From contig JAXGLO010000001.1 of the NCBI GenBank assembly GCA_040769125.1, positions 744,001-808,000 on the forward strand: a stretch of 64,000 nucleotides of DNA, written 5' to 3'. Within the stretch, counting starts at the first letter, position 1; each line of letters begins with the position of its first letter. The notes under the pieces are model-generated. The model had not been told where the DNA came from, did not search any database, and saw only the letters and a list, made by a program, of their open reading frames with translations. Positions 7,589 to 21,475 of this stretch are shown here, piece by piece. Position numbers and translations under genes: made by a program. The DNA comes from CAIXSE01 sp040769125. Lineage in GTDB: Bacteria > Actinomycetota > Thermoleophilia > UBA2241.

Positions 7589-8536
7589 GTGACGCGCAAG
7601 CGTTGGCTCATGCTTGTTGCCGTGGCGGCCGTGGCGATCATCGCCGGTGTGCTGGCGTGGGGGCTGAGTGGCTCAACGCTCACGGCCACCGTAGTCGACA
7701 AGCGAACCGGCGAGCCGCTGCCGAAGGTCGTCGCTAAGGTGGACGATGAGTCCATCTCTACGTCAGATGGACGAGTCGACGTCAAGATTGCGCTCGGGAC
7801 GCACACAGTCGAGTTTGCAGCGGCGGGCTACGAGACCGTCTCGCGCACAGTGGAAGCGCGCATCTTCCGCGCGGCCGATCTTGGCGAAGTGCCCCTGCGC
7901 AATGCAGATCTGGTCATCAAGGTGGTCGAGAACTTCCCCGGTGAACCACCGGTCAAGGCGGCCAGGCTTGAGGTCGCCGGTGAGACCAGCATGGTGCGAC
8001 GGGGTGACGCGGTGACAATCGAGGGCCTGGCAATCGGCCCGACTACGCTGAAGGCTACAGCCAGGGACTACGAACCTACGAACGTCGAGCTCGAGCTAAC
8101 GCCGGGGTCGAACGAAGTCGTTGTCAGCCTGACCCCCGAGATGCTCGTTGTCGTGCGGCGGGCGATACAGGCCTCTTTCGACCACGACCACTTGCTGAAC
8201 TGGGAGCTCCTGCATCCGGATCGCCAACGGCTGCACGGCTCGCGGGCCGCATACCTCAAGAAGAGGCGAAGGGCTGTTGATGAGCTGCTCGACGAGGGCA
8301 TCGTCCCCCAGCGCTTTAAGGTCTTGACCCCCTTCTTCGTCAAGCGCTACCACGACAAGGCCACCGGCAAGACTTACAAGGATGCCTACCGCGTGCCCAT
8401 CACGATATGGGCGGGAGCCCCTCAGCTGGCCATCTTCAACATGAAGTCGATGGCCGTGACACAGGACAGCTACTGGGTGAAGACGGATGAGGGTCGCTGG
8501 GTAAGCCTCGGTGACGGTGAATCGGTGGACAAGTAG
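7589..8536 (+). CDS. Membrane-anchored protein with PEGA-like domains
   Basis: A 315-aa protein starting at GTG 7589, preceded by an AGGGGGG ribosome binding site. Residues 5-27 form one hydrophobic segment (MLVAVAAVAIIAGVLAWGL) acting as an uncleaved signal anchor, which puts the rest outside the membrane. Residues of about 30-115 read like a carboxypeptidase-regulatory or PEGA beta-sandwich (ATVVDKRTGEPLPKV, GTHTVEFAAAGYE), and a second similar unit runs to about 185. The C-terminal 130 residues are charged and of unknown fold. It is the first gene inside a block bounded by two copies of a direct repeat. The function is unknown. Confidence 0.75.
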   Translation: MTRKRWLMLVAVAAVAIIAGVLAWGLSGSTLTATVVDKRTGEPLPKVVAKVDDESISTSDGRVDVKIALGTHTVEFAAAGYETVSRTVEARIFRAADLGEVPLRNADLVIKVVENFPGEPPVKAARLEVAGETSMVRRGDAVTIEGLAIGPTTLKATARDYEPTNVELELTPGSNEVVVSLTPEMLVVVRRAIQASFDHDHLLNWELLHPDRQRLHGSRAAYLKKRRRAVDELLDEGIVPQRFKVLTPFFVKRYHDKATGKTYKDAYRVPITIWAGAPQLAIFNMKSMAVTQDSYWVKTDEGRWVSLGDGESVDK

Positions 8537-8977
8537 AGTCCCGGCCTCTCGCCCAGAACAGCATCGTGAAGCAGGGGAACGGCGGTCTCGCAAAGTCATC
8601 ACTGTGTGGAGTGCCGGCGCCGCTGGCGTGACCTTCCCTATTGGCAACGGTGTGTCGAATAGAGCGCCCTGTACAGGTGATCTTGAGGGCAGATAGGTTG
8701 AGGGGTGGTGTGGCGGGCTTTGGTCTGGTGCTTGTGTCAGCGGGACTTGCTTCCTGCAATGGGAGAGCTGTCGTGTCGTACTCCAAGGCTGGAGCGAGGA
8801 GGCCGGCATGCCTGACCTGTGCGAGACGCTTCTACTCGAGAGCAGCTGGACGTCCTGATTGCGGAGCTTACGGCGCTGCGCTTCGAGATGCCTCTGTTGA
8901 AGGACCGGTGAGGGAGCGTTGGGCGTGCGGCATCCTGCAGTTCAGCCGAAGCGAAGGGCCGTTCGAGGAGCGAGGCG
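8537..8977 (+). other. Gap without a supported gene
   Basis: There is no ORF with a convincing start or family match here. A 30-codon frame ending near 8910 (REQLDVLIAELTALRFEM) resembles the N-terminal coiled coil of some transposases, but it is too short to call. The segment just before 8978 carries a GAGGAGCGAGGCG stretch that serves as the ribosome binding site of the next gene. Confidence 0.5.
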
Positions 8978-9688
8978 ATGAGTGACCCGGTCGATGTCCT
9001 TGAACCCAATCCGATCTTAGGGTTGATCAAGTTCGGCGCCGCTGCCCACCTGCGCGAACTGTGCCTCCAAGGGCGCCTTTTCATGAATGCGCTGAACTAC
9101 TTCAGGCAGCTGAATGATGATCCGGCGCGAGGCGACGGCGATGAGGGCCTCATGTACTGTTATCAGCCCTCTCGTACTGCAGTGGAGGTCCGAGCGAAAG
9201 GCACCTGGCAACGAGTCGGGGGTATCGTTGGTCCCATCAAGTGCCGCGAGGGGAACGGCACGAACGGGAACCTGTTCTGCATGTTCGCGCTCAGAGCAAG
9301 CCATGCTGTGGCCTTTGCTGAGGCGAGGCGCCCGCTCATCGACGAGCGAAACCGGGCTTTCGGAGACAGCGCTGTCGTCATCACTGACGTCGACGAGTTC
9401 CTGCGGCGTGTGACCGTCGCCACAGAGCGGGAAGGTCTGAGGCTGTACGCAAGACCTGTTAACTACGTCAACCAGCACAGCTACCATGGGCCCATGGGGT
9501 TCTTTCGCAAGTTCTCCGACTACTCATATCAGAGCGAGTTCCGACTGCTGGTCAAACCAGGGTGCACTGGCCCGCGCTCCCTTGAGTTGGGCTCGATCGA
9601 GGACATCGCGGTGATGGTGGCCTCGGAGAGCATCAACAGCCTGCTCCGGGTGAGATCGGATGACGGAGGAGTGTACGGCCCTCCATGA
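8978..9688 (+). CDS. Uncharacterised protein of a defence-island type
   Basis: A 236-aa soluble protein starting at ATG 8978 after a GAGG-rich ribosome binding site. I recognise recurring motifs of an unnamed family seen in accessory regions: LIKFGAAAHLRELCLQGRLFM followed within 20 residues by ALNYFRQL and an acidic RGDGDEG loop, and near the C-terminus KFSDYSYQSEFRLLV. No enzymatic motif can be assigned with confidence. The next ORF begins just before or after its stop, so the two are probably co-transcribed. The position between a putative nuclease gene and a type I restriction operon is the only functional hint. Confidence 0.7.
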   Translation: MSDPVDVLEPNPILGLIKFGAAAHLRELCLQGRLFMNALNYFRQLNDDPARGDGDEGLMYCYQPSRTAVEVRAKGTWQRVGGIVGPIKCREGNGTNGNLFCMFALRASHAVAFAEARRPLIDERNRAFGDSAVVITDVDEFLRRVTVATEREGLRLYARPVNYVNQHSYHGPMGFFRKFSDYSYQSEFRLLVKPGCTGPRSLELGSIEDIAVMVASESINSLLRVRSDDGGVYGPP

Positions 9689-9755
9689 TGCCGCGCCGTG
9701 CGCTGATGGTGGCGATGTGATGTCAGTAGGGGCTGTCCAAAGAACGGAGGGATTG

Positions 9756-10325
9756 ATGATTGTTCTGGATGTTCGGCTCGTTGGCTGCGAGTTCGAGGAG
9801 GCTGACGTCGCCGCCGTGCGCCGCGAGTCCACCTCGGTCTTGGCGCTGAGGGCGACTGGCCGGGGTTCGACAGGGGCCGGCCCAGGGCTCGAGGTCACAA
9901 CGGTCATCTACTTTATTGGCGGGTCTTTCGTGGGCTTTGTGCTCGAGAAGGTCTTCGACGCCGTCTGGGAGCGGCTGAGGAGTGCCTGGACTCGCTTTCG
10001 TGACGACCGCAGGAGTCGGCAGCGGTCTGATCCGACCTTCGGCAGGGTGGTCATCCGCACGGATGATATGGAGGTCGAGATCAGGCGTCTGGACGCCGAC
10101 ATTGAGCCCCCCGATCTCAGCGGGCTCCTTGAGCTAGTCGCGAATCGTCTCGAGAGCGGGTCACTTCGCGAGGTGCCCGTCGACAGCATCACGATCCCGC
10201 CGCCGCGCTCGGTGGGAGGTCCTCGCGACCGGGCTCAGGATTCGCAACTCTGGTATGTGGTGGCTCGCTCGATTGAGGGGCGCTGGGGACTCTACGATGC
10301 CGGCGAGGATCGCTGGCTGGACTGA
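9756..10325 (+). CDS. Small single-TM hypothetical protein
   Basis: I place the start at ATG 9756 because a GGAGGG ribosome binding site lies just upstream; an upstream in-frame ATG at 9660 would overlap the previous gene. The product is 189 aa. Residues 1-47 form a soluble segment. About 48-66 (VTTVIYFIGGSFVGFVL) is one membrane segment, followed by a basic amphipathic region (WERLRSAWTRFRDDRRSRQR) and a C-terminal beta-rich part ending in WGLYDAGEDRWLD. The fold resembles small membrane effector or companion proteins of defence loci, but this is inference. It is likely co-transcribed with the gene before it. Confidence 0.65.
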   Translation: MIVLDVRLVGCEFEEADVAAVRRESTSVLALRATGRGSTGAGPGLEVTTVIYFIGGSFVGFVLEKVFDAVWERLRSAWTRFRDDRRSRQRSDPTFGRVVIRTDDMEVEIRRLDADIEPPDLSGLLELVANRLESGSLREVPVDSITIPPPRSVGGPRDRAQDSQLWYVVARSIEGRWGLYDAGEDRWLD

Positions 10326-10528
10326 ACTGGTGGCGCCAACGTCCTTGATCTGGGCCTGGCGCTCGTTTCTCAATTAGCCTTCGGGCTTGCCAGCACGCCG
10401 TTGGTAGCAGCTCCACGTGCAGATCTTCTTACCTGGGTGGATGTTATGGAAGCCTGTGCAGCGAGGCTTTCGTGAGAACGGGCGCCCTCCCGCGCTTTAG
10501 TAGGTACGATGATCGATGTAATGAGGCG

Positions 10529-11731
10529 ATGAAAGGGCGGCGTGTGGAATACCGCATCACAGCAGAGGAACGGATCCCTAACAGTGGAGAGGATCGCACC
10601 CCCCGCTACCAGTTTAATATTACTGGTGGTCGCAATGAGACTGTGTGCTCTATACATGCATTGGGATCTCTCAAAGCATGCGGATCTCTCAGTGAAATCG
10701 ACTGGGAGGAAGTACTGAGTATGGTAGCGATCGATCAGATCGAGAGGACGCTCTTGGCAGATGCGCTCGACTGGTCGATCAATCCTTACCGTTGGGAGGT
10801 CAGTGATGAAGAGACCATCTTGAACGTAGACCGCGTCTCGAAGCTATGCGACATGCGCCTTCCGGCCAAGCCAAGAGGATTTCTATGTGCGGCCACAGAG
10901 ACAGGCGATCCTGAGCCCACGACTCTGCCACTTTGCATGACGTGCGATATGCCGGACGCGCGCCTTGTCTGCAGTGGCTTGGTGCATCCGGTGACAGCCC
11001 TATCTAAAGCAGACGCCGACACGCTCTCACTCTCGGGCAATAGCGCGACTGCCGCGGACAATGTCGGTTTCAAGCGGAGCGTCACGAGAGCGTTTTGCGA
11101 GGCCCATCCCGAGTCTCAAGACTGGAAGAAATGTCGCCCGTGGCTCAGAGGCTGCTGGTACAGGATTGTTGATACGAGCGAAGCCGCGCCGTCACCTGAC
11201 AGTGCCGCACCTAGGCGCATCGTGGATGAAGTCGGATACTTGCGCCTTGTGTACGCCGATCGTTTCCGGGTGAAGGCGAGTGAATTCTGGCCAAATCGCG
11301 ATCCCAGTGCATATGCTGTCCTTCTTGATGATTCGTGTACGTCTCCTCGTCAGTTTGCGCACAACATAGTCGTTTTGGACGATGTGCTCAGTGCCATGAA
11401 TCCTCACGAGCAGCTGGCTGAAGACCGCAGGAAAAACGGCAGCCGTGTGAATGGAATCACGGCCATGGGTCGTGTCCTTGAGGATTGTATTGACGGTACA
11501 GACTGCTCTTACGTCAAGCCACTTCAGGCGTTGAAGACCGTTCGCAACTCCTTCTCGCACCAGCCTGGTGCCAAGTTGCTGGAAGCCCTGGGGACGCTCG
11601 GGGTTCAGTCCTATCCGCCCCACGATTGGCAGATCGCTTGGTGGCAAGTCGCCGCATCCGTGGCTCAGGCGCTCGCATCGATTCGATGGATACTCCAGAC
11701 AACTAATGTCGACGATCCACAGGAAAGTTAG
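10529..11731 (+). CDS. Uncharacterised protein with HEPN-like motif
   Basis: A 400-aa protein with the start set at ATG 10529 (MKGRRVEYRI); an upstream GTG at 10472 is possible. The middle contains a Cys-rich cluster (PLCMTCDMPDARLVCSGLVH), perhaps a zinc-binding knuckle. Near residue 350 the motif VRNSFSHQ matches the R-x4-H signature of HEPN ribonuclease domains within a helical C-terminal region. HEPN domains are common in abortive infection and toxin systems. G+C is lower than in the neighbouring hsd genes, which fits transfer. It is the last gene before repeat copy B. Function unproven. Confidence 0.65.
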   Translation: MKGRRVEYRITAEERIPNSGEDRTPRYQFNITGGRNETVCSIHALGSLKACGSLSEIDWEEVLSMVAIDQIERTLLADALDWSINPYRWEVSDEETILNVDRVSKLCDMRLPAKPRGFLCAATETGDPEPTTLPLCMTCDMPDARLVCSGLVHPVTALSKADADTLSLSGNSATAADNVGFKRSVTRAFCEAHPESQDWKKCRPWLRGCWYRIVDTSEAAPSPDSAAPRRIVDEVGYLRLVYADRFRVKASEFWPNRDPSAYAVLLDDSCTSPRQFAHNIVVLDDVLSAMNPHEQLAEDRRKNGSRVNGITAMGRVLEDCIDGTDCSYVKPLQALKTVRNSFSHQPGAKLLEALGTLGVQSYPPHDWQIAWWQVAASVAQALASIRWILQTTNVDDPQES

Positions 11732-11919
11732 ACGAGGTGATTTCCCTCTCGCGTTCTCGTGTCGCCGCTGAAGCGGGTTTCCTCTGATTATGGCGCTTCC
11801 GTTGCTTGGCGCGGGAGCGTTGTGGCTTGTCACCAAGTGCCTCGGCGCATTGGCGATAGTCGTCGGATAATAATGACTTTGCAGATGCCTCTTCTTGCGG
11901 CTGACAGATCGTGCATACT

Positions 11920-12057
11920 TGTGCACGGCACCCGGTTCGCAGGCGAATCCCCCTCGCGAGTCGCTCCTCAACAGCCTGCCTCGCTCTTGCGGCCGCAGCC
12001 TCCGTCACCCAGCAGTGATAGCGTGTCAGGTAATCGGTAGGCGCTCATTCCCTCCGA
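11920..12057 (+). repeat. Direct repeat copy B, ~138 bp
   Basis: This is the second copy of the repeat at 7434-7572, same orientation, with the perfect 27-bp core at 11999-12025. It ends about 60 bp before hsdM. The two copies bracket the unknown genes at 7589-11731. The region 11732-11919 contains no supported gene. Confidence 0.75.
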
Positions 12058-12120
12058 CCGTGTATCTACGTCCGCGGCATCGATGAGCGCCGTAGGGGCG
12101 GCGTAGCAGCGAGGTGAGAT

Positions 12121-18090
<5,970 letters not shown>

Positions 18091-18265
18091 GCGGCGGCAG
18101 CGTCAGGAGGTCGGCTGCAAGGGGCGGCGCTGTTTACGTGCGTCTTGACGCCTGGCTTTGGCAGGTGCCGGCGGCCCGCCGATAGGACGCAGAGCCGGCT
18201 CAGGCGCGGGCGCGTCGGTCGTCGGCTGAGCCGTCCTCCATGACGGCCGCAGCGAGCCGTGCACC

Positions 18266-18293
18266 TTGATTCTCAACGCGCTCTGTGTACAAT
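18266..18293 (+). promoter_or_regulatory. Sigma-70-type promoter of NYN gene
   Basis: TTGATT (18266-18271) and TACAAT (18288-18293), spaced 16 bp, form one of the best promoter matches in the window. Transcription would start near 18300, a few bases before the terminator hairpin described next. Confidence 0.7.
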
Positions 18294-18305
18294 TCAGTCA
18301 CTGCT

Positions 18306-18347
18306 CCCCGTCGTCCGGGCTTCGGCCCGAACTGACGGGGTTTTTTT
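18306..18347 (+). terminator. Intrinsic terminator in the NYN gene leader
   Basis: CCCCGTC (18306-18312) pairs with GACGGGG (18334-18340), enclosing an inner CGGGC/GCCCG stem capped by a UUCG tetraloop, and seven T residues follow (18341-18347). It lies between a strong promoter and the ribosome binding site GGAGG at 18348-18352, so it can act as an attenuator of the next gene rather than, or as well as, ending the hsd operon. Confidence 0.8.
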
Positions 18348-18355
18348 GGAGGCGC

Positions 18356-18979
18356 ATGGATTCGGCTCGCGTCATCGTGTTCCTTGACTACCAGAACGTC
18401 TACAACGGTGCTCGTGAGGCGTTCGGTCTGCGGGCTAAGGCCGGTCGCTACGGCCAGATCGACCCTCTCCGCTTGGCAAGGCTGATCGCCGACCGTCATC
18501 CGGAGGAGAGTCACGTCGCCGGTGTGCGTGTGTACCGGGGGCGCCCCGAATCGGCCAAGCAGCCGAAGGCGTACGGCGCCAACATGCGTCAGTCGGACGC
18601 CCAAAAGAAGCGTGGCGGCGGCCTGGTCAAGATCATTACGCGCACCTTGCGCTACCCTTGTAGCTGGCCTCATGAGCCGGCCCAGGAGAAGGGCATCGAC
18701 GTGGCGCTGGCCGTCGACTTCGTCACCATGGCCATCAAGGGTGAGTACGACATCGGTGTGCTCATGTCGACCGACACCGACCTCATCCCGGCGCTCGAGG
18801 CAGTGATTGCCCTCGGTGGTCACCCCTACCCGCGCTGCGAGGTCGCGGCTTGGTCGAGTCCTGGCACGTACTCTCGTCGTCTTCAGGTGCCCGGCAAGAA
18901 GCTCTGGTGCCATTGGCTCTGCCGTGAGGACTACGCCAAAGCCGAGGACCTCACCGACTACAACCGGCACGGCTCCTAG
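18356..18979 (+). CDS. NYN/PIN-like domain ribonuclease
   Basis: A 207-aa NYN-domain protein with its start at ATG 18356, 4 bp after GGAGG. Acidic residues expected of the metal-dependent PIN-like nuclease site are seen in VFLDYQNVYN, in ALAVDFVTMA and in STDTDLIPAL. Basic loops (QKKRGGG and similar) may contact RNA. NYN proteins of this size are predicted RNases. The gene has its own strong promoter, but its leader contains a full intrinsic terminator, so expression probably depends on anti-termination or on cleavage and remodelling of the leader. It is monocistronic and follows the type I restriction operon. Confidence 0.85.
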   Translation: MDSARVIVFLDYQNVYNGAREAFGLRAKAGRYGQIDPLRLARLIADRHPEESHVAGVRVYRGRPESAKQPKAYGANMRQSDAQKKRGGGLVKIITRTLRYPCSWPHEPAQEKGIDVALAVDFVTMAIKGEYDIGVLMSTDTDLIPALEAVIALGGHPYPRCEVAAWSSPGTYSRRLQVPGKKLWCHWLCREDYAKAEDLTDYNRHGS

Positions 18980-19277
18980 CACACCCCTGTTCTTGCCGGC
19001 CTCAGGTGGCGCTGGCTCTGGGCGGCAAAGCGTCGGCTAACGCTAAGGAGCGCCTGCAGGGGCGCGTAGTATCGGCGCCCAGTACGTTTTCAAGACCTGT
19101 GCACAGGGCGAGTAGATTACGACGTAGCACAAGACATGTCGTTTCCGCGTCGTCGCGGCCAACGTTAGTGTCCTAAGGCGTGGTGTACGAAGAATCTCAG
19201 AGTGGTCGCCTTGAAGAAGAGGTGACCACTGCTCCATCCTCGAGGGTGGCTAAGCCCATAGGATCGAGGAGGAGTCA

Positions 19278-19508
19278 GTGACCAAGGACAACATGGACTA
19301 TCTCGCCTGGCTGTGCAAGCAGCTGGCCGAAGCAGAGCCCGATCTGCTGCGCGAGATGGTGCGCACGCTCGCCGAGAGCCTCATGAGCGCCGAGGCCGAC
19401 GCCCTCTGCGGCGCCGCCTTCGGCGAGCGCAGCGCAGGGCGCGTGAATCGCAGGAACGGCTACCGTCCCCGCCCTGTCAATGACGGTCCAAAGTGGACCC
19501 CTTTGTGA
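19278..19508 (+). pseudogene. IS256-family transposase, N-terminal fragment
   Basis: The 76-aa frame from GTG 19278 (GAGGAGG upstream) matches the start of IS256/mutator transposases: a helical N-terminus with LREMVRTLAESLMSAEADALCG followed by VNRRNGYRPR. Normal proteins are about 400 aa; this one ends a few codons after the NGYR motif, where the terminal repeats of an IS21-like element begin. The catalytic DDE part is absent, so it cannot transpose. The upstream 18980-19277 gap contains no other supported gene. Confidence 0.8.
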
Positions 19509-19526
19509 CGGTCCAAAACGGACCCC
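19481..19526 (-). mobile_element. IS21-like terminal repeats
   Basis: Two near-identical 21-bp units (TGACGGTCCAAA then GTGGACCCC or ACGGACCCC) start at 19481 and 19506, 25 bp apart. Multiple 20-25-bp terminal repeats are typical of IS21-family ends. They interrupt the IS256 fragment and are followed inward by an istB fragment. Confidence 0.6.
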
Positions 19527-19545
19527 CCTCATCAAGTTCGTAGCA

Positions 19546-19670
19546 TCAGCCTCCCTTCGCCTTGACGACGCCGGCCTTACGCTTGTCCTTGAGTCGGTAG
19601 CTCTCGCCGCGTAGGACCAGTACCTCGCTGTGATGCACGAGGCGGTCGACCAGTGTGGCGACGGCCACTG
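19546..19670 (-). pseudogene. IS21 IstB ATPase, C-terminal fragment
   Basis: The minus-strand residues ATLVDRLVHHSEVLVLRGES and YRLKDK match the extreme C-terminus of IS21 IstB helper ATPases. The homology stops abruptly near 19670, where unrelated sequence continues; the full protein is about 250 aa. It is therefore a remnant. The remaining stretch to 19904 has no gene that I can support. Confidence 0.75.
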
Positions 19671-19904
19671 AACTTCGGCGTGTGCGCCACGTCGACTCCC
19701 TTCTGGACGCTGATGCGTCCACTTTCAGGGACTCAAGACTCAACGAAACCGCGTCAACTCCACAGTCCCCGCGGAATGCGGAGGCGCTGCGCGACGTGTC
19801 CTGATGCTTGTTTACGCCCTGCTGGCAGCCAGAAACTAGCCCAGAAGGGCGTGTTCGGTAGCTTCAGAGTGGTTCTCTAGGCCATCAGCGGAGCTCTCGC
19901 GTGC

Positions 19905-20552
19905 TTAGACGGCGTTTTGCGGGGGAGATGCGTCGTCTCCGCCGACCTTCCCGCCGCAGTGCGGGCAGAACGGCAGGGCGCTGGACATCATGCCGCCACA
20001 GTTCGGGCACACGGATACGGCATTGCCGCCTGCGTCAGGAACACCAGACACATCAGCCTTCACCGGCCGCGATCGCCCGACCCACATGAGCACGCCACCG
20101 AAGCCGACCATTGCGATGCCGACGATGATCGAACTCTGCCGCCTCTCCATCCTGCCGAGGTTGACTACACGCCCGTGCTCGCCCTCCACCGTAACGTCGT
20201 AACAAGCGAAGAAGCCGAAGGCGAGTATCACACCGAGTACCACGAGCATGAGGCCACCAAGGCTGGCGATCTTCTGGACGGCGTTGCGACCGTCGGCTGT
20301 GGCTGTCTTCTTCGTGGCCGCCGGCTTGGCTGGAGCCGATAGCGGCGGCGGACTCTGTGCTAGTCGCGCTGCCTGACCACCTACCATCGCCCGTGTGCCT
20401 TCGTCTTTCCAGGTGAGGGCGCCTTGCGCGTCGTAGGTCATCACATCCGTGGCCGTGATCTGCCTGTGCCCCTCGAGCAGATAGACGCCGTTCTCATAGG
20501 TGATGGTCTTGCCCGCCAGATCGGTGGACGGTCCGAATGTGGCAATCAGCAT
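19905..20552 (-). CDS. Membrane protein with C-terminal zinc ribbon
   Basis: A 215-aa protein. Residues 1-55 form a small beta-rich domain (ITYENGVYLLEGHRQITATD). A Pro/Ala linker follows, then two membrane segments at about 97-116 (LGGLMLVVLGVILAFGFFAC) and 139-158 (IIVGIAMVGFGGVLMWVG). The C-terminus has a double CPxCGG ribbon (CPNCGG and CPHCGG), expected to bind one zinc ion on the cytoplasmic face. The beginning of the protein would also be cytoplasmic. Its function is unknown, and it is a single gene with no close partner. Confidence 0.75.
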   Translation of the reverse strand: MLIATFGPSTDLAGKTITYENGVYLLEGHRQITATDVMTYDAQGALTWKDEGTRAMVGGQAARLAQSPPPLSAPAKPAATKKTATADGRNAVQKIASLGGLMLVVLGVILAFGFFACYDVTVEGEHGRVVNLGRMERRQSSIIVGIAMVGFGGVLMWVGRSRPVKADVSGVPDAGGNAVSVCPNCGGMMSSALPFCPHCGGKVGGDDASPPQNAV

Positions 20553-20647
20553 GCAGCCCCCTCGCTAGCTCGCGACGTCCACCGCACGAACCCCGCAGTG
20601 TTGGCGTCTGCTCTCGGCTCAGCTTCGATGATACTCCAGCGTCCGGC

Positions 20648-20709
20648 CGGATAGTTCGGCTCCATCGACGTAAACGCTAGCTGTCGGGACTCTAAGACCG
20701 AACTATCCG
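20648..20709. repeat. Perfect 12-bp inverted repeat
   Basis: CGGATAGTTCGG (20648-20659) and its exact complement CCGAACTATCCG (20698-20709) flank 38 bp. There is no T-tract. It could be a miniature element end, a bidirectional terminator or a regulatory palindrome. Otherwise 20553-20862 holds no supported gene. Confidence 0.6.
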
Positions 20710-20862
20710 AGCCTGTCACTCGCGTGTCTTACTCTAGGCACATCGCGCTTATGAAGCAGCGGGCTGAGAGAGGGGTGGCGCAATGACCTTGGCGGCCGCT
20801 CATTGGCCCGCGGTCGCCCCCTGTCGGCGGCGGCTCACTGGTCGGCGGCCTCTCATAGGCGT

Positions 20863-20899
20863 CAGGGACGAGGCGGACGCGAGGACCGCCTCGTCCCTG
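20863..20899 (-). terminator. 14-bp perfect stem-loop after DUF1269 gene
   Basis: CAGGGACGAGGCGG (20863-20876) pairs perfectly with CCGCCTCGTCCCTG (20886-20899) around a 9-nt loop, just downstream of the minus-strand DUF1269 stop. There is no U-run, so it is either a factor-dependent or RNA-stabilising hairpin. Its position supports a role in 3'-end formation. Confidence 0.5.
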
Positions 20900-20914
20900 C
20901 AACGCCCATCTGTT

Positions 20915-21412
20915 CTACTGCTGCTGCTTGCCCGCGCCGAAGGCCTGCCTGAGCTCCTCCTCCTGCTCCACGGAGAGGTTGGAGCGCACGAGCTTGGCGT
21001 TCGTGCCCTCGACCGCTGCCATGAACTTGTCCTCCGTGAGCTGCTTGATGATGAGGAACCAGCCGGCCTTGCCCGGCGGCACTGCGTCGCCCATCTGCTC
21101 CAGCACCCGGCTGTCGAGGCCCGTCTTGCCGAGCTTGCCGAAGAGCGCCCCCATCCCAGCGCCGAGCGCCATGCCGAGGAACGGCATGAAGAACAGCAGA
21201 CCGAAGAGCATGCCCCAGAAGGCGCCGCCCATGGCGCCCGCGCCGACCAGGCGATGACCGTGCTTGACGTGCGGCTTGCCGTCGGGGTCGCGGACCACTT
21301 GGGCCGCGTCCTCCAGCTGGACGATCATGTCCTTCTGCATCTGCGCCAGCTTCTCGCCGAACTGGTCGGCCTCGAGCTCGCTCTCGAAGCCGAGGACCAT
21401 CATCTCACTCAA
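20915..21412 (-). CDS. DUF1269-family membrane protein
   Basis: A 165-aa protein whose start I set at TTG 21412, preceded by GGAGGAG; ATG 21403 is an alternative. The N-terminal ferredoxin-like half (MMVLGFESELEADQFGEKLA, then QLEDAAQVVRD) is followed by a Gly-rich membrane hairpin (GAGAMGGAFWGMLFGLLFFM then PFLGMALGAGMGALFG) and a C-terminal half that repeats the first fold. This is the normal full length for the family, whose function is unknown. The frame is open upstream into the duplicated gene fragment, giving an apparent 469-aa ORF, but the internal ribosome binding site argues that DUF1269 is its own gene. Confidence 0.8.
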   Translation of the reverse strand: MSEMMVLGFESELEADQFGEKLAQMQKDMIVQLEDAAQVVRDPDGKPHVKHGHRLVGAGAMGGAFWGMLFGLLFFMPFLGMALGAGMGALFGKLGKTGLDSRVLEQMGDAVPPGKAGWFLIIKQLTEDKFMAAVEGTNAKLVRSNLSVEQEEELRQAFGAGKQQQ

Positions 21413-21475
21413 ACCAACTCCTCCTTCATTTTGTTGCGTTCCTGAATCGAACTCTTCTCGCCGTGGCTCAGAGAC

